The notes beneath the pieces were generated by a model, which saw only the letters and a list, made by a program, of their open reading frames with translations, searched no databases and was not told where the DNA came from. Below, one piece after another: positions 8,585 to 17,598 of a stretch of 64,000 bases of DNA. The DNA comes from Thalassobium sp. (GTDB lineage: Bacteria; Pseudomonadota; Gammaproteobacteria; Pseudomonadales; Oceanobacteraceae), in assembly GCA_002733205.1 (NCBI GenBank), contig NVUW01000003.1, positions 186,001 to 250,000 on the forward strand. Direction: 5' to 3'. The position numbers were made by a program, and so were the translations under genes. Positions within the stretch are counted from its first letter, which is position 1. Each line of letters opens with the position of its first letter.

Positions 8585-10161
8585 AGCAGTTCACCCATAG
8601 AGCTGGCCAAAGCCAAAGCATTTACCCGTCCGGCACACTCAACCTGCATGGTTAAACGACGCGGGCGGCCCGCTGGCAGCCGAAAGCCTTTGTCCGTGGC
8701 TACCGTAGTAGCAAAGGCATAGTTATCGCCTGTGAGCGTCATCGTGGCGCTGGCGTCTGCATCAATACGGCCGGCACTCATAACCACGGACGCGCTTAAT
8801 ACAAACTCGCGGGATTTCCATATCATCGTTTTATTGTCACCGGCGTCGAATACCTGAACGCTGTGCGTATTGTTGCTGTGACGAATAAGCAGATACAACC
8901 GATCCTCATCCGCCTGGTAGTGGCCATTGAGAACCGTATCGCCCGGGTCGCCGCTCAGCTGCAGCGGGAAGACACCATTGTCCAGGTTGAAAATAAACGA
9001 TTTAACCGCACCAAAGCACAGGTATTGGCCCCGGTAACGGAATGCCCTGAACGTGGCGGGCTGCAATGCAAGCCACTGCTGTCGGCTGAAAAATTGCTTA
9101 CTCACAAGCTGCATACCGGAAGGCCCGGCCATCATCAGTCCTTCACTGGTCGGATACAGGGAATAGTCACCCATATCAACATGGCCGCGACGGCTCAGGC
9201 ATGAGGCCCGAACATCCAGCCGGGTCTGACTCATGGCTGCCGGGTGCGCTCCAGATACCACCCAAGGGTTACCGGTTGTGGTTACAACCAGCGAACCAGC
9301 AACGGTAGCCAGACTCACGATGTCATCAGGGAAAGCCAGCTGGTAATCCAGCGGCCAGGCGTGCGGATAATATGGTTCGCTAAAGCACAGCGTGTTGCCG
9401 AAAAATCCAGCCATAAAGCCATTGCCTACAGTCACGAGCCCCTTCATACCCGCCGGCGGATGGTTCCAGCTTTCAGAATTGCACGGTGCGCCAAGCGCAT
9501 TGCTATTCACGCTGTCGTTATATGACGTAGTGGCTGCAGCGATTTCCGCCACAAAATTAAAGAAACCGCCGCCCTCGCTTCGGTAAATTCGTCGCGTTGC
9601 TGCTCGGCTGTCATTGCTGGCACCCAGCGTCAGGGGAATTGTTGCGCCATCCCAGCGGTTAATAATTTGGGTGGTGTCGGATGGTTCGGATTCTTCGCCC
9701 CTGGCAGTTACCGCTGTCACGTAGTACGCGCAGCGCAAAACTTGTGAATCAGGGTTTGTTGGTTCTGCAGTTTCCCAGCTGGCAGGAACCGAAGGCGTAG
9801 GCGGTTTGTTAATTCCAAGGCTTGTTGTTGTTAATGTGCTGCCAGATAAAAACGCCACCTGCGGCTGCAGAAGATCGCCAGCCATGTAAACCCGCTTCCA
9901 GGCATCATTGGCAATCGGCCCGCGTATGAAATCGGCATCATCCGTGCGGGTCAGTACCTTGGTTTTATCAAACGGGTAAATCGCCCACGAATTAACGGTT
10001 GTGGCTGGCGCAGAAAACCCACTGGCCAGCAGGTCACGGATAGGCACCAGCGAGCCGCCTTCCATCCGGGCGTTGTAGGTTTCGCTCGCGTAATTCTCCG
10101 GCAGCAGCTGCGGCGCAACCACCGGCATCTCACCGGCAAACTGAGTAATGCTCAGCTTCAT
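8581..10161 (-). CDS. Putative tail/DNA-stabilisation protein, 526 aa
   Basis: The N-terminus MKLSITQFAGEMPVVAPQLL, followed by a statement-like beta-rich repeat (ENYASETYNARMEGGSLVP), resembles tail-needle-adjacent or packaged-DNA-stabilisation proteins of short-tailed phages (P22 gp10-like by position and beta-rich composition). The body is almost all beta strand with many Trp, Tyr and Gly. Start at ATG 10161 overlaps the upstream stop (ATGA). A role in the tail hub is inferred from its location between connector and fibre genes. Confidence 0.6.
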   Translation of the reverse strand: MKLSITQFAGEMPVVAPQLLPENYASETYNARMEGGSLVPIRDLLASGFSAPATTVNSWAIYPFDKTKVLTRTDDADFIRGPIANDAWKRVYMAGDLLQPQVAFLSGSTLTTTSLGINKPPTPSVPASWETAEPTNPDSQVLRCAYYVTAVTARGEESEPSDTTQIINRWDGATIPLTLGASNDSRAATRRIYRSEGGGFFNFVAEIAAATTSYNDSVNSNALGAPCNSESWNHPPAGMKGLVTVGNGFMAGFFGNTLCFSEPYYPHAWPLDYQLAFPDDIVSLATVAGSLVVTTTGNPWVVSGAHPAAMSQTRLDVRASCLSRRGHVDMGDYSLYPTSEGLMMAGPSGMQLVSKQFFSRQQWLALQPATFRAFRYRGQYLCFGAVKSFIFNLDNGVFPLQLSGDPGDTVLNGHYQADEDRLYLLIRHSNNTHSVQVFDAGDNKTMIWKSREFVLSASVVMSAGRIDADASATMTLTGDNYAFATTVATDKGFRLPAGRPRRLTMQVECAGRVNALALASSMGELL

Positions 10162-10793
10162 AATGCGCTATCCCTGTAGTCCACCTGATAGCCATACCGG
10201 TGATTGATACCGGCCTGAATAATTACCGGGTCAGTCACGGCAGAAATAAAAGGCCCGTGAACCACGGCAAAGCGTTCGGAATACTGGCGCAGATACAGCC
10301 CGCCATTTTTGAAATACCAAAGGAATACGTCAGTGCTGGTCGGATCGTCTTTATTCTCCACCGTCAAAGTGGCGTCCTGCACGTCGGCATCCAAATCTAG
10401 CAGTTGCGGTAATCCGGTGTCAGGGTTGCGCCACCACACACCTAATCCCCCATCCGGTCGGATGTACCCAAGAATAACAAAGCCGGTAGGCGCAAATTCC
10501 AGACTGATTTTTTTAATACCGCCGACCAGCGCCAGCAAATAGCGCGGACTGCCATCCCATAAATCGTTGGGCAGTTTTTTCTGCAGGTAGGTGCCGCCGT
10601 CTGATTCCAAATAAGCCACCCAGCCGGTGCCGTAATTACCCCGGCTCATATCCGGTGCACTGTTGCCAGAGCCAATATCCCAAGGGCCAAACGCAAAAGA
10701 CTTATGTTCATGCGGCCAGTCAATGGCTGGCAGAAATCGCGGTGGCCGGATTAGCTCACCGCGCCTGGCGTCAGAGGAAAAAGGCGGAATCAC
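10158..10793 (-). CDS. Hypothetical tail-region protein, 211 aa
   Basis: The frame is open from GTG 10820, but GTG 10793 gives the GTGA stop-start overlap that is the rule in this operon, with GGGG about 9 nt upstream. The protein is beta-rich with many Trp and Gly (FGPWDIGSGNSAPDMSRG, then FVILGYIRPDGGLGVWWRNP), suggesting a beta-propeller or sandwich virion protein. No family recognised. It is the partner gene of the 526-aa tail protein next to it. Confidence 0.6.
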   Translation of the reverse strand: MIPPFSSDARRGELIRPPRFLPAIDWPHEHKSFAFGPWDIGSGNSAPDMSRGNYGTGWVAYLESDGGTYLQKKLPNDLWDGSPRYLLALVGGIKKISLEFAPTGFVILGYIRPDGGLGVWWRNPDTGLPQLLDLDADVQDATLTVENKDDPTSTDVFLWYFKNGGLYLRQYSERFAVVHGPFISAVTDPVIIQAGINHRYGYQVDYRDSAL

Positions 10794-11668
10794 GGCAGGC
10801 GGCCCCAGGTAATTTCCCACGAAATTGTTAAATCATAATTTGCAGGGATAGTGTATTGAGCGCCACCTATAGGGATAATCATTTTATAAATACTTGCATA
10901 TCTAGGGACCCAAATAGGACTGCCTGGCTGGGATGTAGTGACTGATGACTGTGCTGGTGTTTTTGCAGTTAGCGTTACAGTTCTGTTCGGAATATCCCAA
11001 GCAATTGTCGCCGTGGCTAAGCCGCGTCCAAAAAGACCAAACTGATTAAATCCAGTCTCTAAGTCAAATTTAAGACCTGCCAAATAGTATCCCCAATTCG
11101 CCAGCGACTCATCTGCCGCCAAACACCAGTGGAGATCCCCATGAGGTGTAGGGGTGACTCCGGACGATACTATTTTCGGAAGCTTAAAATAAATCGCATA
11201 GGTTATCCTGAGCGTTTGCCCGGCATTCACTGTAATCTGTGTCGGGACTCCCTCTGAGTCTTTTATAAGGGCTCTTGTTACCAAAACCCCATTATTATTG
11301 TCCTTTCTGATTCCTAGCTCTGTTATAGCCTCGCCAGAAAAACCAGTAAAATCACAAGAGCCATATCTTTTTACAATCTTGTAATCTTGATGATCTTCTA
11401 CGTCAGAGTTAGAATTCATTGATATGGATTGCACTTTTATCTGGTTCCCAAGGTCGGTATCAGATACCGATGGCGGAGTCACAACACCTGAACCAAGACA
11501 GAGATAAGTCCCCGCAGGGGCAAATCTACCCATATCAAGATATGAGTCCAAAATTAAATTAGTCTGTTCGGGTACATCAATAACCATTTCACCTGTCGAA
11601 TCATCAATTACCTGATAGGCATACGCGCCTTTAATCCCAATCTGGTTTTGGGTTTTTATTTCATTCAT
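10790..11668 (-). CDS. Tail-associated protein, paralogue of 12229-13062, 292 aa
   Basis: Shares a clear pattern with the 277-aa gene two positions upstream: a KGAY start, a GTYLCLGSG motif, an alternating strand core ending in DFTGFSGEAITELGIR, then QTLRITYAIYFKLP and PTPHGDLHW. The paralogue has CVGTG, ATFTGLSGNISEVGFR, QTLKISYFVYVLIP and TTPYGSS. DNA of this gene is visibly richer in A+T than its neighbours, suggesting separate acquisition by recombination. Probably a fibre or spike component. The exact function is unknown. Confidence 0.65.
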   Translation of the reverse strand: MNEIKTQNQIGIKGAYAYQVIDDSTGEMVIDVPEQTNLILDSYLDMGRFAPAGTYLCLGSGVVTPPSVSDTDLGNQIKVQSISMNSNSDVEDHQDYKIVKRYGSCDFTGFSGEAITELGIRKDNNNGVLVTRALIKDSEGVPTQITVNAGQTLRITYAIYFKLPKIVSSGVTPTPHGDLHWCLAADESLANWGYYLAGLKFDLETGFNQFGLFGRGLATATIAWDIPNRTVTLTAKTPAQSSVTTSQPGSPIWVPRYASIYKMIIPIGGAQYTIPANYDLTISWEITWGRLP

Positions 11669-11671
11669 TGG

Positions 11672-12232
11672 TTATACCTGATTACTGGTTACGCTCAGAA
11701 CAGTGGCACCCGTTACGGAAATAAAGCCCTGCTCGTCCGGTTTCTCTTGGTTTGAATCCCTTACGATTAGGGTTTCCATGCTGCTAACAGAAAGCACATT
11801 GGCCCCAGTCACGGAAATAAAACCCTGCTCGCTTGGTTGTTCTACGTTGGAATCTTTAATGAGTAACGCGGCCTCCGACGTCACCGAAAGAACAGCCGCA
11901 CCAATAACCGTTGGGCTGATTTCTTCCGGCGGTATCGGGTCAGGATCGTTGCCTGCGTCAGAGCCGATATTTCCCCACTGGTCTAATAAAATCAGCGTGG
12001 CGAACATGGAAAAATCACCCAACGCTGCGCCGGTAATCACCAATCCTTGCTCGTCCGGCGCCTCGTCAATTCGCCATATTGTTTTAGCCATTGCGAACTG
12101 CTGCAGGCTGGTTTCAAATTCAAGCCCGTTATCCGCGCCAATGTGCCAGGGATAGGTATTCCATGGTGCCGCTTCAGTATCAAAGGGGTTGTGCTGGTAC
12201 AGCTCGCCCATCAATACGAAATTCGCAATCAT
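11672..12232 (-). CDS. Tail-region protein with tandem internal repeats, 186 aa
   Basis: Start ATG 12232 overlaps the upstream stop (ATGA). The C-terminal half has near-identical repeats of about 34 residues, each holding EQGFISVTGA, VLSV.S, then L.I.DSN..P. Two and a half copies are visible, and a more diverged copy (DEQGLVITGAALGDFSM) lies nearer the N-terminus. Tandem beta repeats of this type are typical of fibre shafts or adhesion modules. Lies between two paralogous tail genes. No family recognised. Confidence 0.65.
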   Translation of the reverse strand: MIANFVLMGELYQHNPFDTEAAPWNTYPWHIGADNGLEFETSLQQFAMAKTIWRIDEAPDEQGLVITGAALGDFSMFATLILLDQWGNIGSDAGNDPDPIPPEEISPTVIGAAVLSVTSEAALLIKDSNVEQPSEQGFISVTGANVLSVSSMETLIVRDSNQEKPDEQGFISVTGATVLSVTSNQV

Positions 12233-13062
12233 GGGCGGCCCCACCTGAATGACAGCGTAAAGCCAATGTCGTTATTGGCCGGATTTATAAGTGACGTTTC
12301 CAGCTCAATAACCGGCAAATTCTTTTCGTTGTTTGTCGCCTGAAATCCAGTAATCGTCCGGTTTAATTCAGTCGCGGTAAAATTCACGGTGGCCGTTGCA
12401 GTTTGTGTTGCCGCGTCATAGGCCCAACTGAATACGTTCGCTGCAACGCTACTTCCGTCGCCCAAATTGGCACGCAGCCCGGCACCGGCAAACGGGTTGC
12501 TAAACCGGCCAGCCAGAATGCCGGCCGGTGCCGTTAATTCGTTATGCGGCTTAATGGTAAAAATGCTGCTGCCGTAGGGCGTGGTTACAGTGCCGGTGGC
12601 CAGTACGTCAGGAATCAGTACATACACGAAGTACGATATTTTCAGCGTCTGGCTTGGCGCTATCGGAATAATGGTGGCCAGTCCGTTGCCGTCGCGCACC
12701 AGTGAGCGGCTGCGCACGGAATCGGCATCAGGGCCGCGGAATCCCACCTCTGAGATATTGCCGCTCAGTCCGGTAAACGTCGCGGTTACGCTGCGCTTTG
12801 AATACCGGTTCGCGCCCTGCATAAAAATAACAGCGCTGCTGGTGAAACTGGCGCTGGCGCTTGCCAGTTCGTTTTCAAGTGCGGTATCGGTTACCGCTGG
12901 TTGCCGCATGCCGGTGCCAACGCACAGAAATCCGCTATTAAACGGATCGCCCAGCGTCAGCGCTGTATCGGTAATCAGGTTGTCGAACTCGCCAGTGTCG
13001 GCCAGTAGTTCGGAATTACCGAACACCTGCAGGCGGTATGCGCCCTTAACTGCTTGCATCAT
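12229..13062 (-). CDS. Tail-associated protein, paralogue of 10790-11668, 277 aa
   Basis: ATG 13062 is chosen over the frame opening at 13092 because it overlaps the upstream stop (ATGA). Core motifs shared with the downstream paralogue are KGAY, FLCVGTG, ATFTGLSGNISEVGFR, QTLKISYFVYVLIP and TTPYGSS. The protein is beta-rich and lacks membrane segments. Probably a structural tail or fibre protein duplicated within the operon. Confidence 0.65.
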   Translation of the reverse strand: MMQAVKGAYRLQVFGNSELLADTGEFDNLITDTALTLGDPFNSGFLCVGTGMRQPAVTDTALENELASASASFTSSAVIFMQGANRYSKRSVTATFTGLSGNISEVGFRGPDADSVRSRSLVRDGNGLATIIPIAPSQTLKISYFVYVLIPDVLATGTVTTPYGSSIFTIKPHNELTAPAGILAGRFSNPFAGAGLRANLGDGSSVAANVFSWAYDAATQTATATVNFTATELNRTITGFQATNNEKNLPVIELETSLINPANNDIGFTLSFRWGRP

Positions 13063-13496
13063 AACGGCTGCACGTCTCCGATTAAGTCCCACATGGCCGG
13101 CACGCCGCCCTGCTCTGCCCGGATAGCCACCAGCGATACCACGGAGCCATTGCCGCGAAGAATCAGCGTGCCGGGGCTGTTCACAAGCCCACCATTCAGC
13201 GGTTGCACCTGGACAGTGCCGTGGCCGTTGTTACGGATCTGAAAGGCGGTACCAGGCACCGGGTCGCTTATCAGAAAGAACGTCACAGTATTCAGGTCAT
13301 CGTTCACCATGAAATAACTGAAAGCGTCGTCCTCGGTGCCGACGGTCATCGTCGTTGTGCCGGCCTGAACTTCGATAATGCCCACGCCTGTAAGCGCGAT
13401 ACGCGCCCAGTGTCGTGCACGGCCAGCCCAGTAAGCAGCCTGGTCCACCAGCTCTTTGCAGCGCTGCAGGAAGGTCGGCAAATTAAACGGAATCAT
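13059..13496 (-). CDS. Hypothetical tail-region protein, 145 aa
   Basis: An N-terminal helix (FLQRCKELVDQAAYWAGRARHWARIAL) precedes a beta-rich domain of about 100 residues with DVQPL at the end. Start and stop overlap both neighbours by 4 bp. The helix-plus-sandwich layout resembles small fibre-anchoring proteins, but no family was recognised. Confidence 0.6.
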   Translation of the reverse strand: MIPFNLPTFLQRCKELVDQAAYWAGRARHWARIALTGVGIIEVQAGTTTMTVGTEDDAFSYFMVNDDLNTVTFFLISDPVPGTAFQIRNNGHGTVQVQPLNGGLVNSPGTLILRGNGSVVSLVAIRAEQGGVPAMWDLIGDVQPL

Positions 13497-14074
13497 GGCG
13501 CCCCCATAATGTCGGCATGCTTGGCGGACACATCGGCGGCCAGTGCATCCAGATAGGATTTTGTCTCCGGTGCTAGCTCGTCAAACCGAACCATAACGCC
13601 AAGGTCAAAGGTCGGATCAAGCGCCGTGGAAAAGCTGAGTTTGATTTCCTGCGGCTGGCTGGCGCTGCCCTGCACCACGGTCGGCACATCCTTCATCAGC
13701 ACACTGTTGGGAATGTGCGTCTGGTAATACTGCTGCCGGTACTGGTCTGCAGCCTGGATCACCGCAACGGCTAACATCAGCGGTATGCGGTTGCCGGTAC
13801 CTGTATCCACGGAGAACTCAACCACGGCCGAGGGCGAGGAAAGGGCTGCGGTTTGCTCAGCAGTCAGCGTAACCGATACCTGACCTTGTGCGCCGCTCAC
13901 GGCGTCAGCAACGGCCGACACCAGCAGCAGGTCACCCAGGCGCGAACGGCTGCGCCCAATGCCAACGTGCAGGGTCCAGCCGGTGCAATCAATGGCGGCT
14001 TCAGTATCAGCATTCAAAAAGGTGACCCGCAGCGCTTTTGGCTCGCCGCGTACAATCGGATCAATGGTGATCAT
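13493..14074 (-). CDS. BppU-N-like baseplate/fibre anchor protein, 193 aa
   Basis: The first ~110 residues are an immunoglobulin-like sandwich typical of phage BppU N-terminal or fibre-anchor domains: RGEPKALRVTFLNADTEAAIDCTGWTLH, a strand pair, then QVSVTLTAEQTAAL and VVEFSV. The C-terminus is helical. Such domains attach receptor-binding proteins to the tail. Sits directly after the connector gene, suiting that role. Family recognised by pattern only. Confidence 0.55.
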   Translation of the reverse strand: MITIDPIVRGEPKALRVTFLNADTEAAIDCTGWTLHVGIGRSRSRLGDLLLVSAVADAVSGAQGQVSVTLTAEQTAALSSPSAVVEFSVDTGTGNRIPLMLAVAVIQAADQYRQQYYQTHIPNSVLMKDVPTVVQGSASQPQEIKLSFSTALDPTFDLGVMVRFDELAPETKSYLDALAADVSAKHADIMGAP

Positions 14075-14736
14075 TATTTATTCGCCGGATTATTCGGTGA
14101 TATTCGGGAAGTGTTCTGCAGTTTTATCCCCAGCGCGTTATAAGCGCTCTGCAGGTACGTCTGTGAGCGCGTAAAATTACCGGCGTCATCTGCGTCTTTA
14201 TCGTAGGCACGGTGCAGGACGTAATTCATCAGCGCCGGGTAATAGCGGTCATTCACTCGAAGCAGTGTTTCGTTATCTTCATATTCTTTCGGTAAGTGTT
14301 TCTTGGGTTCCAGTGCACAGACCAGCTCAATCAGCGAGCCAGCAGTTGCGGGCGGATACACATAAAAGCGCTTCGGATCGCGGTCGTCGTACAGGAAAAA
14401 CTCCTGCTGGTTGGTTGGTGTTTCCGCCATCCAATTAGGGCGAACAGAACTCAAAACGGCAATGTCGCTTGGCATAATCGGCAGCTGCCGCCCTTCCAAA
14501 TTGCGTGTCACGTTAATCAGGCGCACCGCATATACCGGAAGCTCCTGACGCACACCGGTAGCGCACTCAAACTCGGAGTTATCAGCAAAGGCTTCCGGCT
14601 CCTGCTCTGCAAGAAATCGGTACGCATCATTCAAATATTCGACCAGCTCGTCATTGGTCCAGCGCACACCTTCGGTTTGGGTTTCCTGCAGTGTTCGCCG
14701 GACGGTCTGGATCAGTTCGCGTACACGGGTTGCCAT
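14074..14736 (-). CDS. Putative head-tail adaptor protein, 220 aa
   Basis: Mainly helical at the N-terminus (RELIQTVRRTLQETQTEG, then WTNDELVEYLNDAYRFLAEQEP), followed by strands with QQEFFLYDDRDPKRFYVYPPA, a pattern common in short-tailed phage adaptor proteins that bind the portal. Located where gp4-type tail accessory proteins lie in P22-like phages. Single-base overlap with the next gene's start. Confidence 0.65.
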   Translation of the reverse strand: MATRVRELIQTVRRTLQETQTEGVRWTNDELVEYLNDAYRFLAEQEPEAFADNSEFECATGVRQELPVYAVRLINVTRNLEGRQLPIMPSDIAVLSSVRPNWMAETPTNQQEFFLYDDRDPKRFYVYPPATAGSLIELVCALEPKKHLPKEYEDNETLLRVNDRYYPALMNYVLHRAYDKDADDAGNFTRSQTYLQSAYNALGIKLQNTSRISPNNPANK

Positions 14737-14738
14737 CG

Positions 14739-15329
14739 TCAGACTCCATAAACTGACCGGCTGTATTCAGCCCGGCCAGTTCGTGATACGGAAAATTGAT
14801 TGCGAACGTCGGCAGCAATGCGCAAACAGTCGCGCTCGTATTCGTCCTGGTAATAGCCTGCCATCTGCGGATTGCTCCATGGTTTTTCCGGCATCAGCAT
14901 CAGCCTGCGCTTAACACCGGTTGAAATGGTTTCTGCCCAGCGGTTAAGCAGGTCAGCCGGTGCAGCCTGTGCGGTTGGCATCGGTTTCAGCAGTACGGTT
15001 ACCCGGCAATTGCCGGACTGGCCGTTGGTGAATGTAATCCGGCCCGGTGCGTCGGCAATGTAGTTGCCTGGCAGTTGTAGGCTGTTATTCAGCTGAACCA
15101 TTTGCACGCCGACAACCAGCGTATCCGGGTGCGGCGACACCAGATCGTAGTCGGCAACGTCAGCCGTTACGGTCAGATCAATGTGCTCACGGAAGCAGTG
15201 CGTGGCCTCGCAGAATTGCGAAAAAACCAGCGCTGCCGTTTCCGTGATGGTTGCGCGCGGGCAACCGGATAATTCCGGCTGCGCCAGCTGTTGCACCAGA
15301 CTGAAGTCGGAAAAATCCAGGTGCAGCAT
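14739..15329 (-). CDS. Putative head-tail connector protein, 196 aa
   Basis: An N-terminal helical part and central strands lead to a C-terminal helix pair containing KPWSNPQMAGYYQDEYERDC, a signature seen in head completion and adaptor proteins where a conserved PWxxP is followed by helices with alternating Arg/Asp. Adjacent to another adaptor and downstream of the capsid and decoration genes. Function inferred from motif and place. Confidence 0.6.
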   Translation of the reverse strand: MLHLDFSDFSLVQQLAQPELSGCPRATITETAALVFSQFCEATHCFREHIDLTVTADVADYDLVSPHPDTLVVGVQMVQLNNSLQLPGNYIADAPGRITFTNGQSGNCRVTVLLKPMPTAQAAPADLLNRWAETISTGVKRRLMLMPEKPWSNPQMAGYYQDEYERDCLRIAADVRNQFSVSRTGRAEYSRSVYGV

Positions 15330-15334
15330 AATGC

Positions 15335-15811
15335 TTACTCGCCACCCAGCGCTTTAAACGCTGCGTTCACTTCGGCCACGGTAACGTCCATGCCTTCCGG
15401 CAGCAGTGCGCGCACCGCTTCAATACGCGGCTTGCCCTTTTCGGTGTAGTGCTCAGGGCTGGCCTGATCCAGATTCAGAATGGCCTTTTGCAGCGCGTCC
15501 ATTTTTGCATCGTCGGCGGCATCTGGTTCTGCCTGCGGTGCAGGTGCAGATTCAGGCTCAGCAGCTGGCGCCGGCTTTTCTTCGGCAGCTTTGGCAATTT
15601 GTTCCGCAATGGCCGGCAATTCTTCGGCCTTACACCACACGGTCTTATGGCGCAGCAGCAGAGACGCGGCACGTGCATCGACCACCTGCACATCACCAAA
15701 GCCAAACCATTCCACGCCGGTGCGGGCGATGGTGTCCTTCTTAACTTCTTTGTTGCCGATATAGGCGACGCGAACCTGGCCTACCAGCTCGTCATACGTT
15801 TTCTCTGCCAT
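15335..15811 (-). CDS. Hypothetical head-region protein with C-terminal HeH-like fold, 158 aa
   Basis: The N-terminal ~65 residues are a mixed domain that ends in LRHKTVWCKAEELPAI. A Pro/Ala/Glu linker (about 75-110) follows. The last ~45 residues, ASPEHYTEKGKPRIEAVRAL then VTVAEVNAAFKAL, look like a helix-extended-helix (HeH/LEM-like) module. First gene after the terminator at 15833-15859. Role unknown. Confidence 0.6.
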   Translation of the reverse strand: MAEKTYDELVGQVRVAYIGNKEVKKDTIARTGVEWFGFGDVQVVDARAASLLLRHKTVWCKAEELPAIAEQIAKAAEEKPAPAAEPESAPAPQAEPDAADDAKMDALQKAILNLDQASPEHYTEKGKPRIEAVRALLPEGMDVTVAEVNAAFKALGGE

Positions 15812-15832
15812 GGGGCTTAACCTCTGTCATTC

Positions 15833-15859
15833 AAAAAAAAGCCCGGCGCATGGCCGGGC
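15833..15859 (-). terminator. Intrinsic terminator after the capsid-decoration genes
   Basis: GC-rich stem (GCCCGG with CCGGGC) with a short loop, and an eight-T run on the minus strand. Lies between the decoration gene stop (15888) and the next start (15811), separating head genes from connector and tail genes. Confidence 0.85.
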
Positions 15860-15887
15860 AAAGGTTGGTGAATTACCTTCCGGTAAA

Positions 15888-16301
15888 TCAGTTCGGGCCG
15901 CGATAAATGTACTCAGGCACTACGGTTACCTTGCCGGTGGCGGCAGCACCTGTTGCCTTAACAGTTACCATCACCGGCTTTTCAAAGGTGATGGGCGCGC
16001 CCGAATAACTTTCGCTGCCGGCCGCTGCTGAATCAGCATCGGTAGCAAACAGGTCGTCGTCGTCAGTACCGTCGGCAGCGTCATAGTAGGCAACGCCCAC
16101 TTTGTAACCGGTGCCGGCACCCAGCGCGGAATTGTGTGCAGTCAGGCCGGTCACGGTCGTGCCTGCTTCCAGGCGCAGCACCGCGATGGTGGTATTGGCA
16201 GCGTCAGCGGCAAATTCAGCAGCGCCAATGGCTTTGCTCAGGTTGCCGTGGGTGCCGTTATAAACTGCAGCGCGCAGGCTGCTTGCGTGTTTAATAGTCA
16301 T
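15888..16301 (-). CDS. Putative head decoration protein, 137 aa
   Basis: A small Ala/Thr/Gly-rich beta protein with acidic loops (AADGTDDDDLFATDADSAAAG). It sits immediately downstream of the major capsid gene with a 61-bp gap, as decoration or minor capsid proteins usually do. No sequence motif decides the function. Confidence 0.6.
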   Translation of the reverse strand: MTIKHASSLRAAVYNGTHGNLSKAIGAAEFAADAANTTIAVLRLEAGTTVTGLTAHNSALGAGTGYKVGVAYYDAADGTDDDDLFATDADSAAAGSESYSGAPITFEKPVMVTVKATGAAATGKVTVVPEYIYRGPN

Positions 16302-16362
16302 GCTTCTTACCTTGGGCGGCCACTGCCGCCCTGCTTGAGTTTAATCAGACGGTTCCGGTCGA

Positions 16363-17580
16363 TCAGGAAACGGCGGTATCAACCACCATTACACCGTGGT
16401 CGTTCACGCGGCCATTTTTGTCAGCAAAGCGGATTTTCTTCTTGCCATCCATCCAGCGGATCGCAATTTCTTTGCTGTTGTCGTGGTCGGTGGATTGCTC
16501 AGTCATACCGATAAAGCCGGCATCAGAACCGTCCTGCTTGCCCACGTTGCCGAAGGCATGAGCAAGAGCCTGCGCACCCAGCAAGACGCCGCGGTGCATC
16601 TTCACGCCAGTGGTTGCCTGGGTAATGGTAGCCGCATGGTTGTTTTGCGAAACATCCACAGTTGAACCCACGCCAAACTCAATGTAGCGGGTCATCTTCT
16701 TGATCAGGATGCCTTCCCACATAAAACATTCGCCGTGGAAAATTGGATGATTCCAGCCCTTGCTGCGCACCATCGCCTGAGCTGCCAGACGGGTCAGTTC
16801 TTCCTTGCTGGTCGTGGCCTTAAAGTCAGCCATCTGGCGCGGAGAAACGTACAGCACATACAGCGGCTCAGCGTCCACCATCGGATCGTTGGCCAGCTTA
16901 ACCGGCTGCATCCGCATGGTGTCCATCTCGTCGATGTACAGGCGCATGTTTTCCACTACGTCCAGGGTGAATTTATCCGCAGCGTCCAGGGTATCCACGG
17001 AATTCGCGTCACCACCGAAGAAATGGCGGTCGTAAGTCGGCGGCAGAACCGGGTTCACCAGAATTTCTGCAAATTCCGGATCGCTGGCCAGCGGCACAAT
17101 ATCGTTTGCAGCCAGGTGAGTACCGCGCGCACCAGACAGGTGAATCAGCGTAGTGTGGTCGGTCAGGTCGCCGTAGTAGTTGTCAGATGACAACAGGCCA
17201 CGGGCAATCTGCTGCAGGTTGTGCTTGGTGCGTTGCTGCGCCATCTTGCCACCAGCATCGACCATGTGACGGCCTTGGTTAATTTTCAGCCCCATGCTGG
17301 CGCTGGTCAGCGTTTCTCCACGACCTTCCAGCTTGCGGTCGCCCATAGTCGGGCGACCAGTCAGGCGATGGTAGATATCCACCTCAACTTCATCGCCGGC
17401 CGCTTTGCTCAAGTCTGTAATTCGGACAATCGGAGCACCCTTATCGGTCTGTTTGGATTTTTTACCGGGGATTGCCTGCGGTGCGCCTTCAGTCAGAAGG
17501 TTGGTAAAGTTATGCGCTTTCGATACCTCAGCGAAAAGCGCGGCGTTAAACAGCTTGTTACTCTTTACGGTAGTACCCAT
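16363..17580 (-). CDS. Major capsid protein, N4-gp56/DUF4043 type, 405 aa
   Basis: Recognised from conserved features of the N4-gp56 major capsid family: an N-terminal NLLTEGAPQAIPGKKSKQ region, ITDLSKAAGDEVEVDIYHRL with GRPTMGDRKLEG, GRHMVDAGGKMAQQRTKHNL, and the C-terminal part around FIGMTEQSTDHDNSKEIAIR. It forms the HK97-fold shell of the head. It lies directly after the scaffold gene (18 bp gap). Full length with an ordinary start. Pairing of this capsid type with lambda-like control genes shows the mosaic nature of the phage. Confidence 0.9.
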   Translation of the reverse strand: MGTTVKSNKLFNAALFAEVSKAHNFTNLLTEGAPQAIPGKKSKQTDKGAPIVRITDLSKAAGDEVEVDIYHRLTGRPTMGDRKLEGRGETLTSASMGLKINQGRHMVDAGGKMAQQRTKHNLQQIARGLLSSDNYYGDLTDHTTLIHLSGARGTHLAANDIVPLASDPEFAEILVNPVLPPTYDRHFFGGDANSVDTLDAADKFTLDVVENMRLYIDEMDTMRMQPVKLANDPMVDAEPLYVLYVSPRQMADFKATTSKEELTRLAAQAMVRSKGWNHPIFHGECFMWEGILIKKMTRYIEFGVGSTVDVSQNNHAATITQATTGVKMHRGVLLGAQALAHAFGNVGKQDGSDAGFIGMTEQSTDHDNSKEIAIRWMDGKKKIRFADKNGRVNDHGVMVVDTAVS

Positions 17581-17598
17581 AATTTTTTACCTCAGGAA

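Noticed and set aside
8581..13062. Diversity-generating retroelement acting on tail genes
   Set aside because: The tail proteins show repeats and duplication, but no reverse transcriptase, template repeat or C-type lectin-like variable C-terminus was seen.
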